A stretch of 64,000 nt of DNA from Cyanodermella asteris (GCA_900618795.1 UYJD01000013.1:397418-461417), one strand, 5' to 3'; shown: positions 20,448 to 31,913, counted from the stretch's first letter. Made by a program: numbers and translations. Notes: a model not told the origin generated them from the sequence alone.

Positions 20448-23198
20448 TCATAACGCTTTGACTGATTGGAAGACAGGATTGGCCAACAACTTCTCGTTGC
20501 CACCGACGAGCGCCTTGAGCTTCTCCACCTTCTGTGCCGTACTCCAGTCCTTGCCATCCACCTCCCGCTTCCACGTCAGCAAGACGTCCTTCAACAGCGC
20601 CGACCCCTCCTCGACATCCTCTTTCGAATGCTTGACCGCCCTCTCATCGTGCTTCGTCGAAAAATCCTCAAGCTCATCCGCCTTGCGCTTCGCCATGTTG
20701 ACAACCTTATCCGGAAACCTGACCAGCTCCGCAACGTGAATGCCAAAGCTCTGATCACAGACGCCCTCTGAGACCTTGTACAGCAGCGTCACCTCGCGCT
20801 TATCCTTCTCGCCATCACCAATGTGCGCCACGACGTGCAGGTTCTGTACCTGGGGAAAATCGCGGTTCAGAGCCGTCAGCTCGTGGAAGTGCGTCGCGAA
20901 CATGGCGAAGCAGCGAATCTCCTTGACAATGTACTCGGAAATGGCCCACGCCAGGCCGAAGCCGTCGTACGTGCTCGTGCCGCGACCCAGCTCGTCGATG
21001 ATGATGAGCGACTCCGCGGTCGCGGACTTGAGGATGTTGGCCGTCTCGAGCATCTCGGCCATGAAGGTCGAGACACCTTTGAGTTGCGAGTCGCTCGCGC
21101 CGACGCGGGCGAGGATACAGTCGAAGATGGTTAGTTCCGCTTCCGAGCAAGGGACGAAGCAGCCTATCTGGGCCATCAGGGCGATGACGCCGATTTGACG
21201 GATGTATGTTGACTTGCCGCCCATGTTGGGGCCCGTGATGATGAGGAACTCGGAGCTGTCGCGGACGAGCGAGACATCGTTCGTGATGAATTGGACGTCG
21301 TCTTGCATTTCCATGCATGGGTGGCGGGCTTCTTTGAGGATTGTGTTGCCGGTACCTCGGGCGTGCATCTTTGGTCGCACGTATCCTGTTGGAGCATGTA
21401 CGGAGACGTGTGCGAAGCTGACGATGACATCGAGATGCGCCAGCACCGCTGCGAGCTGTTCCAGGACGGGGCAATATGAGGAAGCCACGCTGACAATCTC
21501 GTTGACAAGACCGCTTTGCGTACGGTTGTAGTTGTCTGACAGCTGATCGAACTCTCGTCTGTATTCCAGCATCGACTTGGTCGTGAAATAGACACCGTTC
21601 TTCTGTGTTTGGACCTCCTTGTACTCTTTCTGTCCTCGGATCGCTGACGACTCGGCTCGTGTCACACGATAGCACCAACCGTGGACTTTCTGGTTTTCGA
21701 GAAAGAGTTTCTTTCCCAACTCCAAGCCAAGATCCTTCGCCACGTCACCTGCTTCTTTCTCCATCTGATGAGTGAGCTTGTCGAGCCGTTTGCGAAGAAT
21801 CTGCAGGCTCTCGTCGAACTCCGACTTGACAATGAACTCGTGACGATCGAGGGCGTCGAGATCAACGGTTGTCTCGACCATCTCTTGGAGCTTGCCAAGG
21901 CTGTTCGAGAGTTGAATGAGTTTGGTAGTGTATTCCGCGTCGATGGGATCCTTGTACTTCTCGTCCATGACGCCCTCGAAGGCGTTGATGAAACCAGGGA
22001 GCCTAATGGTGACCTGATAGGCTCGGACGACATCTTCGAGATTCGCCTGCTTCTTCTGGAAGCGCTTCGCTAGTCTGTACAGATCAGGCACACTTCGCAG
22101 ATGCTCATCCTGCATCTGCTGGCGCAATTCTATGTCCTCCACAAAGGCTTCCACTAATTGTTGCCTTCTCTCGATGTCTTCCAGACTCATTAATGGCTGT
22201 TTGAGCCATTGCTGTAGGAGTCTACTGCCGACTGGAGTCTTGCAATTATTGAGCAGCCCATACAAGCTCATAGTCTTTGCACCATCTCTTGGGCCGGGCA
22301 TCAAGTTCAGCGCCTTGAGGGCAGCAGCGTCCAACTTCATGTACTGTGACAGGTCGTGTTGATATAGCGCGTACTGGCCGAAATTGGAGGGGTCGGACAT
22401 GACTCCAAGGTACTTGATCAATGCTGCTGCCGAACTCATGGCCAGTCTCAGGTCGGTCTGCGGTAATGTGCTTGTAGCTCTTTCATCCTTCAACAAACGC
22501 GCCAGATCTTGATCAATGTCCTTGCTGCTGAAGTCAGCACCGGGTCGCTCTGAGATGGCAATGCCGCAGCTATCGCCAATTGCCTTCAGCTTTGCAATCT
22601 CGGCATCTTTCTTTTGTCCATCTGCAACTACCAAGCACTCCTTGACGCCAAGCTGGATGAGCAGCGACTCAAAATTCGAGTACAAGTCGTTGTCGAGGAA
22701 CTCGGTGACACCCAATTCTCTCACACTCGCATCAGCGAAGCATACACCCACGTTCCGAGCCTCAGATGCTTTCGCAGAGACCTTCACGGCGAGAATGATT
22801 GGCGCCGCCTCGAATTGTCCCCCCAAGTCGTCCTCCAGATCCTGCAAATTTCCCGGTGATGCTTGCTTTGTGAGTTTCCAATGCATACGCCCGCCTTGTG
22901 TCTCCCAGATCTCGATTCTCTTGCCCAGTCTGAATAGTGCTTCTCGGAGGAAATTCCTGAAGACGGTGACGGTCATTGTGACGGAAGGAAGGCCGGAATC
23001 TGAACGACCCAGCTGACGCAGGACGGAGGTGGTCTTGTAGACCGTTCGAGCGATGAAAGATGCATCCTCACCGTGGGCTGTGTAGTAGTCTTGTCGATTG
23101 AATATCCGGACGGTCTCTGCGTCTTTGCTGGGCAGGCTGCGGAAGAAGCGGATGAAGCCCTGTTCATCGTCGACCTTGAGCTCCGGGCGAGACGACAT
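20448..23198 (-). CDS. MSH2: DNA mismatch repair ATPase MSH2
   Basis: MutS homologue that pairs with MSH6 or MSH3 to recognise mismatches and loops in the nucleus. Intronless, 916 residues from the ATG at 23198 (MSSRPELKVDDEQGF); an upstream in-frame ATG at 23231 would add 11 residues and is less likely. Domains in order: MutS-I (about 15-130), connector, lever/core, clamp, and the ABC-type ATPase with Walker A TGPNMGGKST near residue 654, Walker B LIIIDELGRGTSTYDG near 729, and FATHFHELT. The C-terminal helix-turn-helix region is present. Length matches the usual 920-960. No damage seen. Confidence 0.97.
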   Translation of the reverse strand: MSSRPELKVDDEQGFIRFFRSLPSKDAETVRIFNRQDYYTAHGEDASFIARTVYKTTSVLRQLGRSDSGLPSVTMTVTVFRNFLREALFRLGKRIEIWETQGGRMHWKLTKQASPGNLQDLEDDLGGQFEAAPIILAVKVSAKASEARNVGVCFADASVRELGVTEFLDNDLYSNFESLLIQLGVKECLVVADGQKKDAEIAKLKAIGDSCGIAISERPGADFSSKDIDQDLARLLKDERATSTLPQTDLRLAMSSAAALIKYLGVMSDPSNFGQYALYQHDLSQYMKLDAAALKALNLMPGPRDGAKTMSLYGLLNNCKTPVGSRLLQQWLKQPLMSLEDIERRQQLVEAFVEDIELRQQMQDEHLRSVPDLYRLAKRFQKKQANLEDVVRAYQVTIRLPGFINAFEGVMDEKYKDPIDAEYTTKLIQLSNSLGKLQEMVETTVDLDALDRHEFIVKSEFDESLQILRKRLDKLTHQMEKEAGDVAKDLGLELGKKLFLENQKVHGWCYRVTRAESSAIRGQKEYKEVQTQKNGVYFTTKSMLEYRREFDQLSDNYNRTQSGLVNEIVSVASSYCPVLEQLAAVLAHLDVIVSFAHVSVHAPTGYVRPKMHARGTGNTILKEARHPCMEMQDDVQFITNDVSLVRDSSEFLIITGPNMGGKSTYIRQIGVIALMAQIGCFVPCSEAELTIFDCILARVGASDSQLKGVSTFMAEMLETANILKSATAESLIIIDELGRGTSTYDGFGLAWAISEYIVKEIRCFAMFATHFHELTALNRDFPQVQNLHVVAHIGDGEKDKREVTLLYKVSEGVCDQSFGIHVAELVRFPDKVVNMAKRKADELEDFSTKHDERAVKHSKEDVEEGSALLKDVLLTWKREVDGKDWSTAQKVEKLKALVGGNEKLLANPVFQSVKAL

Positions 23199-24000
23199 GA
23201 TGATTTTGCAGTGATGTGACAACTCGGACAAGCGACAGTTGTATACAGAAGGAGTCTCAGTACCTGGGACGCCCGTGTGATCCTTGGGTATGGTAAAGAA
23301 TATCGGGCGGGTCTAGCGGGAAGACGCGCAGGCGCGTTTGGTTCGCGCAGATGATCGTCCAAAGTCTGTGCTCAGACCCCTCCACAGACATCACCAGCAC
23401 GACATTCAAGCAACGGTATTAGTCGAGGCAGATTGCATTTCACGTTTCAGTAAAGCTTTTGAAACAACCGAAATATTTCCTTCTCGTTTGAAATGCTCAA
23501 ATAGAACGGGGCAACAGTCTCCAGGAATCTTCAATAAAGCTCATATACCAGCTATCATTCCCCACGATAAAGATTAGGATACCATTTCCTAGTTGCAGAC
23601 GATTTGGACATCCGATGGTGTCTTGTCTTCAGGTTACATTAGACAAAAAGCTTTAGATACGGGGAGTAATCACATATCGTACTGTGTGTGAGGAGCTTTA
23701 GTCGCGTTTTTGGTTGCATCGCGAGGGCCATAGATGAGAACATGTTTCAGGCAAACACTTGTATGACCTGATATGTGTGAAATGAACGCGATATGGGTAG
23801 TATGCAAAAAGCATCCGAACACGTATCTTGCTGTAGTATCCTGACTATCTTGCCGAAGCACCTTCGATTCTCAGCTCGCCCAGCATCACGAGAGTCAGAT
23901 ACCCCACGCATGAATCTCTCAGGCAACGGACGGAAAATCAGGACACAAATTCAGATTCGCCGCGACAGGTCACTCATCACCACACGCTCGACTGCCCAAC
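23199..24000. promoter_or_regulatory. Divergent promoter region MSH2 / NatC, 802 bp
   Basis: Shared upstream region. It carries an inverted pair of MluI-box-like motifs, ACGCGC at 23324-23329 and GCGCGT at 23332-23337, about 130 bp upstream of the MSH2 ATG. These resemble MBF/E2F-type G1/S sites. The half near 24001 is less G+C-rich; no gene seen. Confidence 0.4.
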
Positions 24001-24627
24001 ATGTCCACACCAGCAGAAAATCTGACAGACAATGGAACCGACATCCGATACATTCGATACGAGAAAGAAAAAGAGCAAGAATATCTCCCTGCCATCAGAC
24101 AGCTGATATCCAAGGATCTTTCGGAGCCGTACAGCATCTACGTCTATCGCTACTTCCTCTATCAATGGCCAGCGCTATGTTTCATGGTACGCTATGATTG
24201 AAATAACATGATTCAAACCGCCGATGCTGATAATTCCCAGGCTATGGATTCTAGCAACAGCCTCATCGGCGTTGTGGTCTGCAAACTAGAACCCCACGGC
24301 CGCGGGCAGAATCGCGGCTACATCGCCATGCTCGCGACGCGCTCCGAATACCGCGGTCGCGGCATCGCCTCCAAACTAGTACGGCGAGCAATCGATGCTC
24401 TCATCGCCGAGGACGCGGACGAGATTGCGCTCGAGACGGAAGTCGACAACACTGCTGCCATGCGGCTCTACGAACGGCTCGGCTTCCTTCGAAGCAAGCG
24501 GCTGCACAGGTACTACTTGAACGGAAACACGGCGTATCGATATCTCCTATATCTGAAGGAAACAGCTATAACCGGCCGGGATCCCGACGACGACGCCTTT
24601 CACAACCCGAACCCCGGAATCATTTGA
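24001..24627 (+). CDS. NAA30: NatC catalytic subunit, N-alpha-acetyltransferase 30 (Mak3/Naa30)
   Basis: Two exons, 24001-24186 and 24241-24627; 54-nt intron (GTACGC...CCCAG). 190 residues, GNAT fold. Acetylates N-termini beginning Met-Leu/Ile/Phe/Trp co-translationally with its auxiliary subunits. Seen: LSEPYSIYVYRYFLYQWP, a Naa30 hallmark; YIAMLATRSEYRGRGIASKLV with the acetyl-CoA motif RxxGxG/A (RGRGIA); and ALETEVDNTAAMRLYERLGF followed by KRLHRYYLNGNTAYRYLL. All are close to the family consensus. It converges with condensin; 110 bp separates the two stops. Confidence 0.96.
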
Positions 24628-24737
24628 CGCCCCAAACGCGAACTATCGTGGATATCATATGCCCAAAACCAAATTGCGACCCCATATACTCATCAACGAC
24701 AACCCAGCATTTCTCATGATCAATGTTCAAATCTATC

Positions 24738-27700
24738 TCACGCCTCGGTCTGGACGACCCGGAAACCATCTTGAACTGCCTTCGCGATGCTCTCATCCTT
24801 GTGTTGGAGGAGAGACAACGCGTACGCGACATCATTCCACTGCCGTTCCGTTTCACACCGTTGCAATCTGGCGGCAAGTTTGGCTGCCAACTGCTTCGAG
24901 TGCTTATCCTTCTCGATGAAGGAGGCCAAAAATTTGATGATGCGTTTAAATTCATCTTCTTGGAGGTCTTTGTCGGCGCTGAGCATGGAGAACATGTCCA
25001 CGAATTGGTTGTAGACGGCGTTGTCTTTGGTGGCAAGCTCCGTGAAGAACATTCTGCTGAGATCTGTGATGCGCTTGTCAGAGTCCTCGAGACATTTCGC
25101 CATCTCTCCAAGCTGGCCCTTGACCTTGACCTGACCAGCAAGGATCAGGAATGTCAGCGTCATCAGACACGTTCGCTTCACTGAGCCGTCCTTGTCATTC
25201 AATCGGCGGTACAAGAAGTCAGTATTCTCATCGATCAGGTGGTTGAAGCAAACGGCCATGTCACCTAGCGAGATGACGACGTTGTTCCTTGTGATCGGGT
25301 CGTTTGATCGTTCAAGGATGGTGATCAGGAGTGGCAGCTGCGTTTCGCAGTATTCTGACGAGACGCACATGAGCTTGGCCATGCACAAAGTGGCGGCAGC
25401 TTGGAGAGTTTTGTTGTTGTACTTGGTGTTGTTACCACAAATCTCAGCCACCAATGGACCGAAATTTGATAGCAATGCGTTCCGAGCGAACAAAAGCTCA
25501 CGCTCACGAATGTTATTCATGGCATCTGTGAAGTCGTCCTCTGTCGTGCCGCCAATCAAATCAAGTTCCGCGTCGCCAGTCGGCTCCTCCTTCTTTGACT
25601 TCTCAGGTTTGTCCTTCTCCTGCTCTTGCTTCTTCCGCTTGAACTCGAGCTCTGTCAACTCGAGATGGACGATTTGCTTGATCGCAACATGTCCAACAAG
25701 GAATAGGAGCTGCGCCAGAGCGGACGCGGCGCTCTGCTTCTCGTCTGTCTCTTCGGCAACAATTTCTTCTGTTGACTCCTCTGACGTAGGCTGCTTTGCC
25801 GCGAACACAAACTTTGTCTTACGCCTGATAACTTCGGTACAGATGTTGTCCGGGTGCTTCGCGAGCGCATAGATTGCACCAATCGCTTGCTCTGCCATGC
25901 CCATCCATTCTTTACTGTCGGAAACCAGCTCGGTCATGGCGGCCAGCTTCGCGAAGATAGCATGCTCACTTGGAAGTCGTGCGTGCATGACTGTCTTGCC
26001 TTTTGTCTGCCGGCCCGACGGGTTAATTCTCCGCAACGCGATGCAGGTGTATTTGGCGAGCCCAAGATCAGCCCTCCCCAAAGCACCAAGACCAATCGTA
26101 AGCATCGAGTCCATTTCTCTGGTAAGCAGGCTAGAGTCGGCGAGCCCAAGCATACCCAGGACTGCGATGGCACCCCTTCTTTGGTTCTTCGAGATCTCCT
26201 TCTCGACTGAGAACACTTGCCAAAGTTTACTGATCACCAGCGGTGAAACGTGACCTGCCTCCATCACTGTACTCAAAAGCTGCTCCAGAGATGTCAATTC
26301 CGCCGGTGTGGCGCCAAACGTCAGACTGATCATGTTCCGCGCCACGTAGTTTGCAGTATCGTTTTCATTAAAGTTGTCCGGAGCATCAAAGAACAGACCT
26401 TTGTAGCAGTCAATAAGATGGGTCTGAACGCCCTTGCCCTCGTCACTGTTGCCCTTCGTCCAGATCAGACGCAGCATCTTTCGAATGCCGACACGTGCAG
26501 ATTCGACCTTATATGCATCAATGATGACGAAGTAGTCCATGGCCTCGATCACTTCGCTCTTGTTTTTCGCTGATAGCAATTGGCACACAACAGGGTTTGC
26601 GTCGTGCAACACCTCAATAAATCGACAAGCCTCGGAGTAGTATTTGCGTGTCAGCTGCAATCGGCTGATCATCTCTGAGGTTGCCGCTTCTTCTTGAGCT
26701 TTCTTGATAGCTGCTTCTTTCTGCTCATCCGTCATCTCCACATCTTGCGGCTCGTCTTCCTGGATTTGTGTTGCCTCGTCGAGAAGTTCGCTGTCGACAT
26801 TCCCGCGCTTCTCGGCGAGTCCGGGAGTGTCTGCTGGGGGCTTCAAAGCATTCAGCTCAGCGTCGCATGCCTCTAAACGGGCACCCCATTCCCTTTCCGA
26901 TAGCTGCCCACCATGCATCAGACTGAAAGGATGAGTTGTGACAAGCTTGCCAAGAAGCTTGACCGCATTCCTGCGCACGTTACTGCTCTTGTCTTCCAGA
27001 CTCCTTGCCGCCAATTCGGCAGCGGTTTGCCTTCGCTTGGGGAATTTCTGCTCCAGGTCGCAGATCTTCATGAAAACTTGGATCGTCTTGCTTCGAGCAT
27101 AAGGATTAATATCTAGGAAACGCTCCTCAAGGACGTCGAAGAAGCCATTTATCTGGCTTTTGTAGTTGTCTGGTCGCTCTTCTTGTCTGCTCATATCGGC
27201 AATCAGGTTTCCGCAGACTTCGATAATCGCACATCGCAATGTGTATGCTTCACTGTCGAGGTGCTTAGCGAGCAACGTCATCTCCTTAAGGACAGCCCTA
27301 GGAGCAAGCTCGGACAGCTTGACAATGAAGCTGGCCACAGACTTGGGCCCACGGGTGTCGTTGCTGTTGAATTCCTTGGTACTAAGTTCTCGCAGAACTT
27401 CATCTGCGAGCTGGGCGTAGTCATACTGCTCGGCAAGAATATGGAGGAATTCGGCCATCGGTTCCGAGAGATGTTCGAAATATGTCAAGCTTTGGACAAT
27501 GGATGTTTGCGCGCCTGATCATGTTAGCGATAGCTGAGGAAGATGTAGTGCACAACAAACCGTAAGCGTGGCCATGATGCTTGACTGCAATGCAAAGGAC
27601 CTTGTACGCATGCATCCGTATCGCGGTGATCTTGACTCTCTGCTCGTTCTCAAAGATAAGATATACTGGCCGCGTAAAGAGCCCAACAAAAGTGTCTCGT

Positions 27701-28371
27701 TCGGAAGTTGTGACGAAAGCCTTGCCAAGCTTCAGTTTCAGCACTTTGCACATTGCCTCGAGAGCCTGCTGTAACTGCTTCGTCGAGTCCCAGGCCGCAT
27801 CTGCACCTTTCGCCTTGCTCTTTGTCCCCTTGGGTCCCCTTCGTGCCGGGACTGCTGTGCTTGACTTCTCAAGCGCCTTCGTTTCAACGACTGATATGGT
27901 CCACTGGAGGAGAAATGCGTACATCTCCAGCAAGATCTTGTGTTGTTGTATGCCCTCCTGTTCATCTCCCTCGAGGTCTGCATGCATGGCATCGGCCTCA
28001 CTTGCGAGACCTGATATGAGAACATCGAGGATTTTGCTGACGAGGTTTGTTGGAATCAAAGAGGAAGTCCTGGACGCGATAAAGAGCTCACAGTCAGAAG
28101 TGTTCTTAGAAATGGTTGAAGACAAAGGAGAAATGGGGGCGCACTTGAGCAGGAATTGAAGGTTGTCAAAATTCGATGGTCGGATGATCGCTTCTGGGTT
28201 CTCTGCAATCGCCTCTATTATCGGGTTCAGCACGCCGTTGATCAGTGCTGGTGTAAGTGCTTCCGGCTCATGTTCGCAGTCTTGCAGTGAATTGTCGGCT
28301 TCTGAGGTCGGGATCGACGCGGGATCACTGAGATACAACTTCAAAGCCTCGTTGATGTCGAATTCGGCCAT
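24738..28371 (-). CDS. YCS4: Condensin complex subunit 1 (Cnd1/YCS4, CAP-D2)
   Basis: Two exons, 28371-27561 and 27514-24738; 46-nt intron 27515-27560 with a non-consensus GTTTGT donor and ATCAG acceptor, fusing HHGHAYG to AQTSIVQSLTYFEHL. 1,195 residues. HEAT-repeat non-SMC subunit of condensin, which compacts mitotic chromosomes. Seen: helical N-terminal domain, the SSNVRRNAVKLLGKLVTTHPF block, and the C-terminal HEAT core with SNDPITRNNVVISLGDMAVCFNHLIDENT and VKRTCLMTLTFLILAGQVKVKGQ, strongly typical of the family. The chosen ATG (MAEFDINEALKLYL) matches family starts; an 88-residue in-frame upstream extension looks like leader sequence. Shares a 299-bp divergent promoter with CDC7. Confidence 0.95.
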
Positions 28372-28670
28372 CTTGCGTACGGCGCTATATGCGCCAGCGC
28401 AGGAAAAGAGAGGGTGCCCAGAATCGCAGAAGATGTTGGCGGTGCATCCTGTTACGATGCGGAGCATCTCGAATGTTTGTTGACTTACGATTCTCGGCAG
28501 CACGTGACGATTCCGCCCGCTAGCATTCCGAGACTCCGCCGGCCGCGAACGAGCTAAAGCCGGCCAATTCGTCGCGTATTTCTCGGCTTTGTAAATGTTC
28601 CTACAACAATGAAGTGATCTTCTCGTGCTTTTCAACTTGGTCGACGCGTCATCGCGTTGGAGAATTTGTC
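28372..28670. promoter_or_regulatory. Divergent promoter, condensin / CDC7, 299 bp
   Basis: Compact bidirectional promoter. It carries CACGTG at 28501-28506 (bHLH-type E-box) and a perfect MluI cell-cycle box ACGCGT at 28644-28649, 22 bp before the CDC7 ATG. In yeasts ACGCGT is bound by MBF and drives G1/S transcription. Function here is inference. Confidence 0.5.
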
Positions 28671-30185
28671 ATGGTCACCCGCGAGGCGACACCGTTCCGG
28701 TTCGTGGAGGGGTCCGCGCGGGAAGAGGCCAAGCAGCAGATGAGGATAAAGAGATTGCGAGTAAGTCAAGTCGATTTGCTTAGCAGCCCGCAGTACATGG
28801 GAAAAGAATGGTCTAATTTTGGCACGCGGAACATAAGCCATGAGACTGTACTAATAGAATCTGCTTAGCCCGGAGACAGCGACGACGAACAAGAAACCGC
28901 AGAAATCGACGATGCAGACATAACAGATTCCGATAGCGAAGAGCCATCGGTCGACCCTGTTGTTCAGGAAGACATCCGAAAGTTCGAAGAGTCATTCAGA
29001 GGCTTCTCAAAAAGGTATCGCCTGGTAGACCGTATTGGTGAAGGTTCGTAACTACAGACCTCACTAATTTGCCGACGCTGACAATGCTTAGGTACATTCT
29101 CCACTGTCTACAAGGCCGAAGATCTATGTTACGATCAATACGAGAACGAATGGGATGCAGAATCCCATGAACGTGAGCGAAATCCTTGGTCACCAAGCCG
29201 ACGCAAAGACCAGCCTCGCTACGTCGCGGTCAAGAAGATCTATGTCACCAGCAGCCCTCAGCGAGTACAAAACGAACTCGAGCTACTGTACGAACTTAAA
29301 GGGGCAGAATGCGTTGCGCCTCTCATCACCGCCTTCCGCCATCATGATCAAATTGTTGCTGTTCTGCCCTACTTCCAGCACGATGATTTTAGGGACTTCT
29401 TCCGAACCATGTTGCCGTACGACATGCAGGTTTATTTCAAGAACCTTCTCACTGGCTTAGCTTGGGTGCATGAGCGTGGGATCATTCACCGAGACATAAA
29501 ACCCACCAACTTCCTGTACAACCGGTACACGCAACGCGGGGTGGTAGTTGATTTTGGGCTAGCTGAGCGCGAAATCGATGCAACAGGTAGATGCTATTGC
29601 GAATATACTGACGAGCGACGCACGCGTAAGATCGCAGATAGCTATGTTGCAAGACACGGCAAGGCTCGAGGATATCCCAAGGAGGACACCCGTCCTTCAA
29701 GAAGGGCAAACCGCGCAGGCACCAGAGGCTTCAGAGCACCAGAAGTCTTGTTCAAATGCACAAATCAGACCACGAAGCTTGATTTGTGGAGCGTTGGCGT
29801 CATTCTTCTCACAATACTCTCCAGCCGCTTTCCATTCTTCAATTCTACCGACGACATTGATGCCCTGCTTGAGTTGATGGCGGTATTTGGTCAGCAGAAG
29901 ATCAAGCAAGCAGGCCTCCTGCACGGTGCCGTCGTTGAAGCAAACATTCCTGGCATGGTTCAGAACGGTTACAATTTCACCAAACTGATCGCATGGTCGA
30001 CCGTGAGGAAAGTCCAAGACATCAGCGACGAAGAGAAAATCACTCACAGCTTGCTCGACAAGCTCATGGAACTCGACTTTCGCAAGCGATGGAGCGCAGA
30101 TGAGGCGTTGGAGCACGACTTCTTCAAGATGACCTACGCAGAGACGGACGATCCGGAAGACGAAATGATCTTGGCCGAACAATGA
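28671..30185 (+). CDS. CDC7: Cell-cycle protein kinase Cdc7 (DDK catalytic subunit)
   Basis: Three exons: 28671-28760, 28869-29043, 29092-30185. The introns are 108 nt (GTAAGT) and 48 nt (unusual GTTCGT donor, GCTGAC branch, TTAG acceptor). 452 residues. With Dbf4 it phosphorylates MCM to fire replication origins. Seen: acidic N-terminal segment, Gly-rich loop RIGEGTFSTVYKA (interrupted by the second intron at the second Gly), VAVKKI with the ATP lysine, PYFQHDDFRDFF, catalytic loop IIHRDIKPTNFLYN, VVDFGLAE as the DFG motif, and activation segment end GTRGFRAPEVLFK. These, especially HDDFRDFF and RAGTRGFRAPEVL, are Cdc7 signatures. The kinase inserts are short, as in filamentous fungi. Confidence 0.95.
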
Positions 30186-30672
30186 CACTAACGAGCATTG
30201 AGGAGGAGTTTTGGGGCGTTTCGAAACTTGACATGGCGGCTCTCTTGTGGTTTTCACATCTTGCTTTCATGAGCGCGATACCCCTATTTTGGCATTGGTG
30301 TGAGCGGCAGCGCAGAAGCTGCCTAGCATTGCTTTATATCGGCGTGAATGAATTGGTCGCTGTCATTGAGCTTCCTCCATATTTTGATACCTTTATCCAA
30401 TTGTTTGTCCCCTGCAGTGATTCTGTCGTCATCATGTGTTACTCCCACCAGTCACTTCCGTCTTTCCAAAGCCTAGACACGAATATCACGCAGGCCACCA
30501 GACAAGAGATGAAATGAAGTCCTTGCTCCCTGCTCATGATCAAATGGAGCATCAGCAACATCTTTACTTCGCACGAACCTCCCTCTTATCATTTATTCCA
30601 CCTCGTCCCGAAAGCTCTCTTCTCGCTGGGAGCACATATCGTCTCCTTACCTCCGTCTACACATCACCACCC
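30186..30672. other. Intergenic, 487 bp
   Basis: Downstream of CDC7; no coding evidence. A C/T-rich tract before 30673 could be a promoter or leader of the following low-complexity gene. Confidence 0.4.
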
Positions 30673-31386
30673 ATGTCTTGGATCCCCGCGAGTCGCGCCA
30701 GACGCTACTCAGGCTTCTCCCCCTAAAGCCGTGGCCCCAGGTCCCGCGTGAGTGGCCCATACCAGCATCCGTACGCACGGATGCGTAACCCCTACCAGCC
30801 ACACGATCCATACCATGACCTCCTCGACGACGGCGACGACGACGACAACTACGCTGGTGACCCTCCGTTCCAGAGCGCATACGGCCACGCATACCCTCCA
30901 GACCCTACGACCCCATCGACCCCATCGACGACGAGCTCGACGAGCTCGACGCAGACTTGCTGGACGAATACAACGCCACGACCGGCATGAACGGCATGAA
31001 CGGCATGAACGGCATGAACGGCAGTGCCTACGACCTCCATCCACCCTACCCAAAACCCCTACGCTCATTTCCAGGCCGCGAACCCATCCGCTCAACCCCA
31101 AAGGGACCCCACCCTTCCCCCGCGCCGATCCGCCTCGCTTACCGCTACTCCAACCGTCATAATCCGTACAGTGCACGGAATACACATACCGGGAACCCCG
31201 ACTTTGCATCGTCGTCCTTTCGCAGCAGGCGAGCGCCCGGGACCTCGAGGGCCGTCGGTGAGGCCGCAGGGATCCTACGAGAGGTCGAGGACGAGGAGGG
31301 GGGGTGGGAAGGGGGCAAGGACGAGGTTTTTGAAGTGTGGATGTCGATGTGGTGTTGGAGATTTGCTTACGTGCTTGGATGCTTAG
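30673..31386 (+). pseudogene. Low-complexity protein gene with broken frame
   Basis: No known family. Protein-like stretches succeed each other in different frames: MSWIPASRARRYSGFSP (ATG at 30673, then stop); a Tyr/Pro then Asp-rich stretch HDPYHDLLDDGDDDDNY (30730-30910); YDPIDPIDDELDELDADLLDEY and a GMN repeat in a frame shifted by one (30900-31050); then HFQAANPSAQPQRDP onward, through TPTVIIRTVHGIHIP to a short Cys-containing end (to 31386), back in the earlier frame. Inserting one C in the run near 30906 would merge the two Asp-rich stretches cleanly. Introns of normal size do not explain all changes. It is either a decayed gene or a real gene carrying small assembly errors. Function unknown. 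Confidence 0.4.
30984..31019. repeat. Tandem 9-bp repeat, 4 copies (GGCATGAAC)
   Basis: Four perfect head-to-tail copies, encoding Gly-Met-Asn repeats in one frame of the broken low-complexity gene. Perfect identity suggests recent slippage. Confidence 0.9.
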
Positions 31387-31913
31387 ATGCTTGTTGGCTG
31401 GGGTCGGGAAGATGGAAAAGGCTAGAGGTTTGGTGGCGAGAAACAATGTCGTCGATTCGACGTCCGCTTCGGACTTTGGTAAACTAATCTGACACGGCAG
31501 TCATTCTGAGTCATTGCTGTGAACATTCTGACAATGCATGCGGCGCAATTCCTGGGATTCGTAATTTATTTGGTAAGTTCATTCAATAGTCATGTCAAAT
31601 CCCGAGCCACGCTGGCATTGAAAAGAAAAACTCGCATTCGTTGATTTGACCCAGTCTACATCTCTTGCCGATAACGGCCAACCAGCATATCATCCCAGGA
31701 AACCGTCACGTCAGCCTCTCCATGGCGGTCATCGGTGTATCCTGTAAGCCCCGCAGACAACCCCAGGGAAAACATATTACAATGAACCTCAAATTCGCTG
31801 CAGACTCATGTCTTCGGCTTGTTGCTTTCACACTCAATCCAGATAGGACGTGAAACAAGGCATAAGAGCTCAAGCTCCTCTTGGTGTGTGCGTACAAGAT
31901 GGTGCTGAGCTGT
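31387..31913. other. Convergent intergenic, about 530 bp
   Basis: Between the low-complexity gene and the chitin synthase 3' end; no gene recognised. Confidence 0.5.

Noticed and set aside
20815-21678. 287-residue minus-strand frame inside MSH2
   Set aside because: Arg/His/Pro-rich shadow of the MSH2 ATPase coding sequence.
28371-28635. 88-residue N-terminal extension of condensin subunit 1
   Set aside because: Cys/Arg-rich, unlike family N-termini, and covers nearly the whole divergent promoter with CDC7.
30748-30990. Frame starting MSGPYQHPYARM
   Set aside because: Begins with GTG, not a fungal start; treated as part of the broken low-complexity gene.
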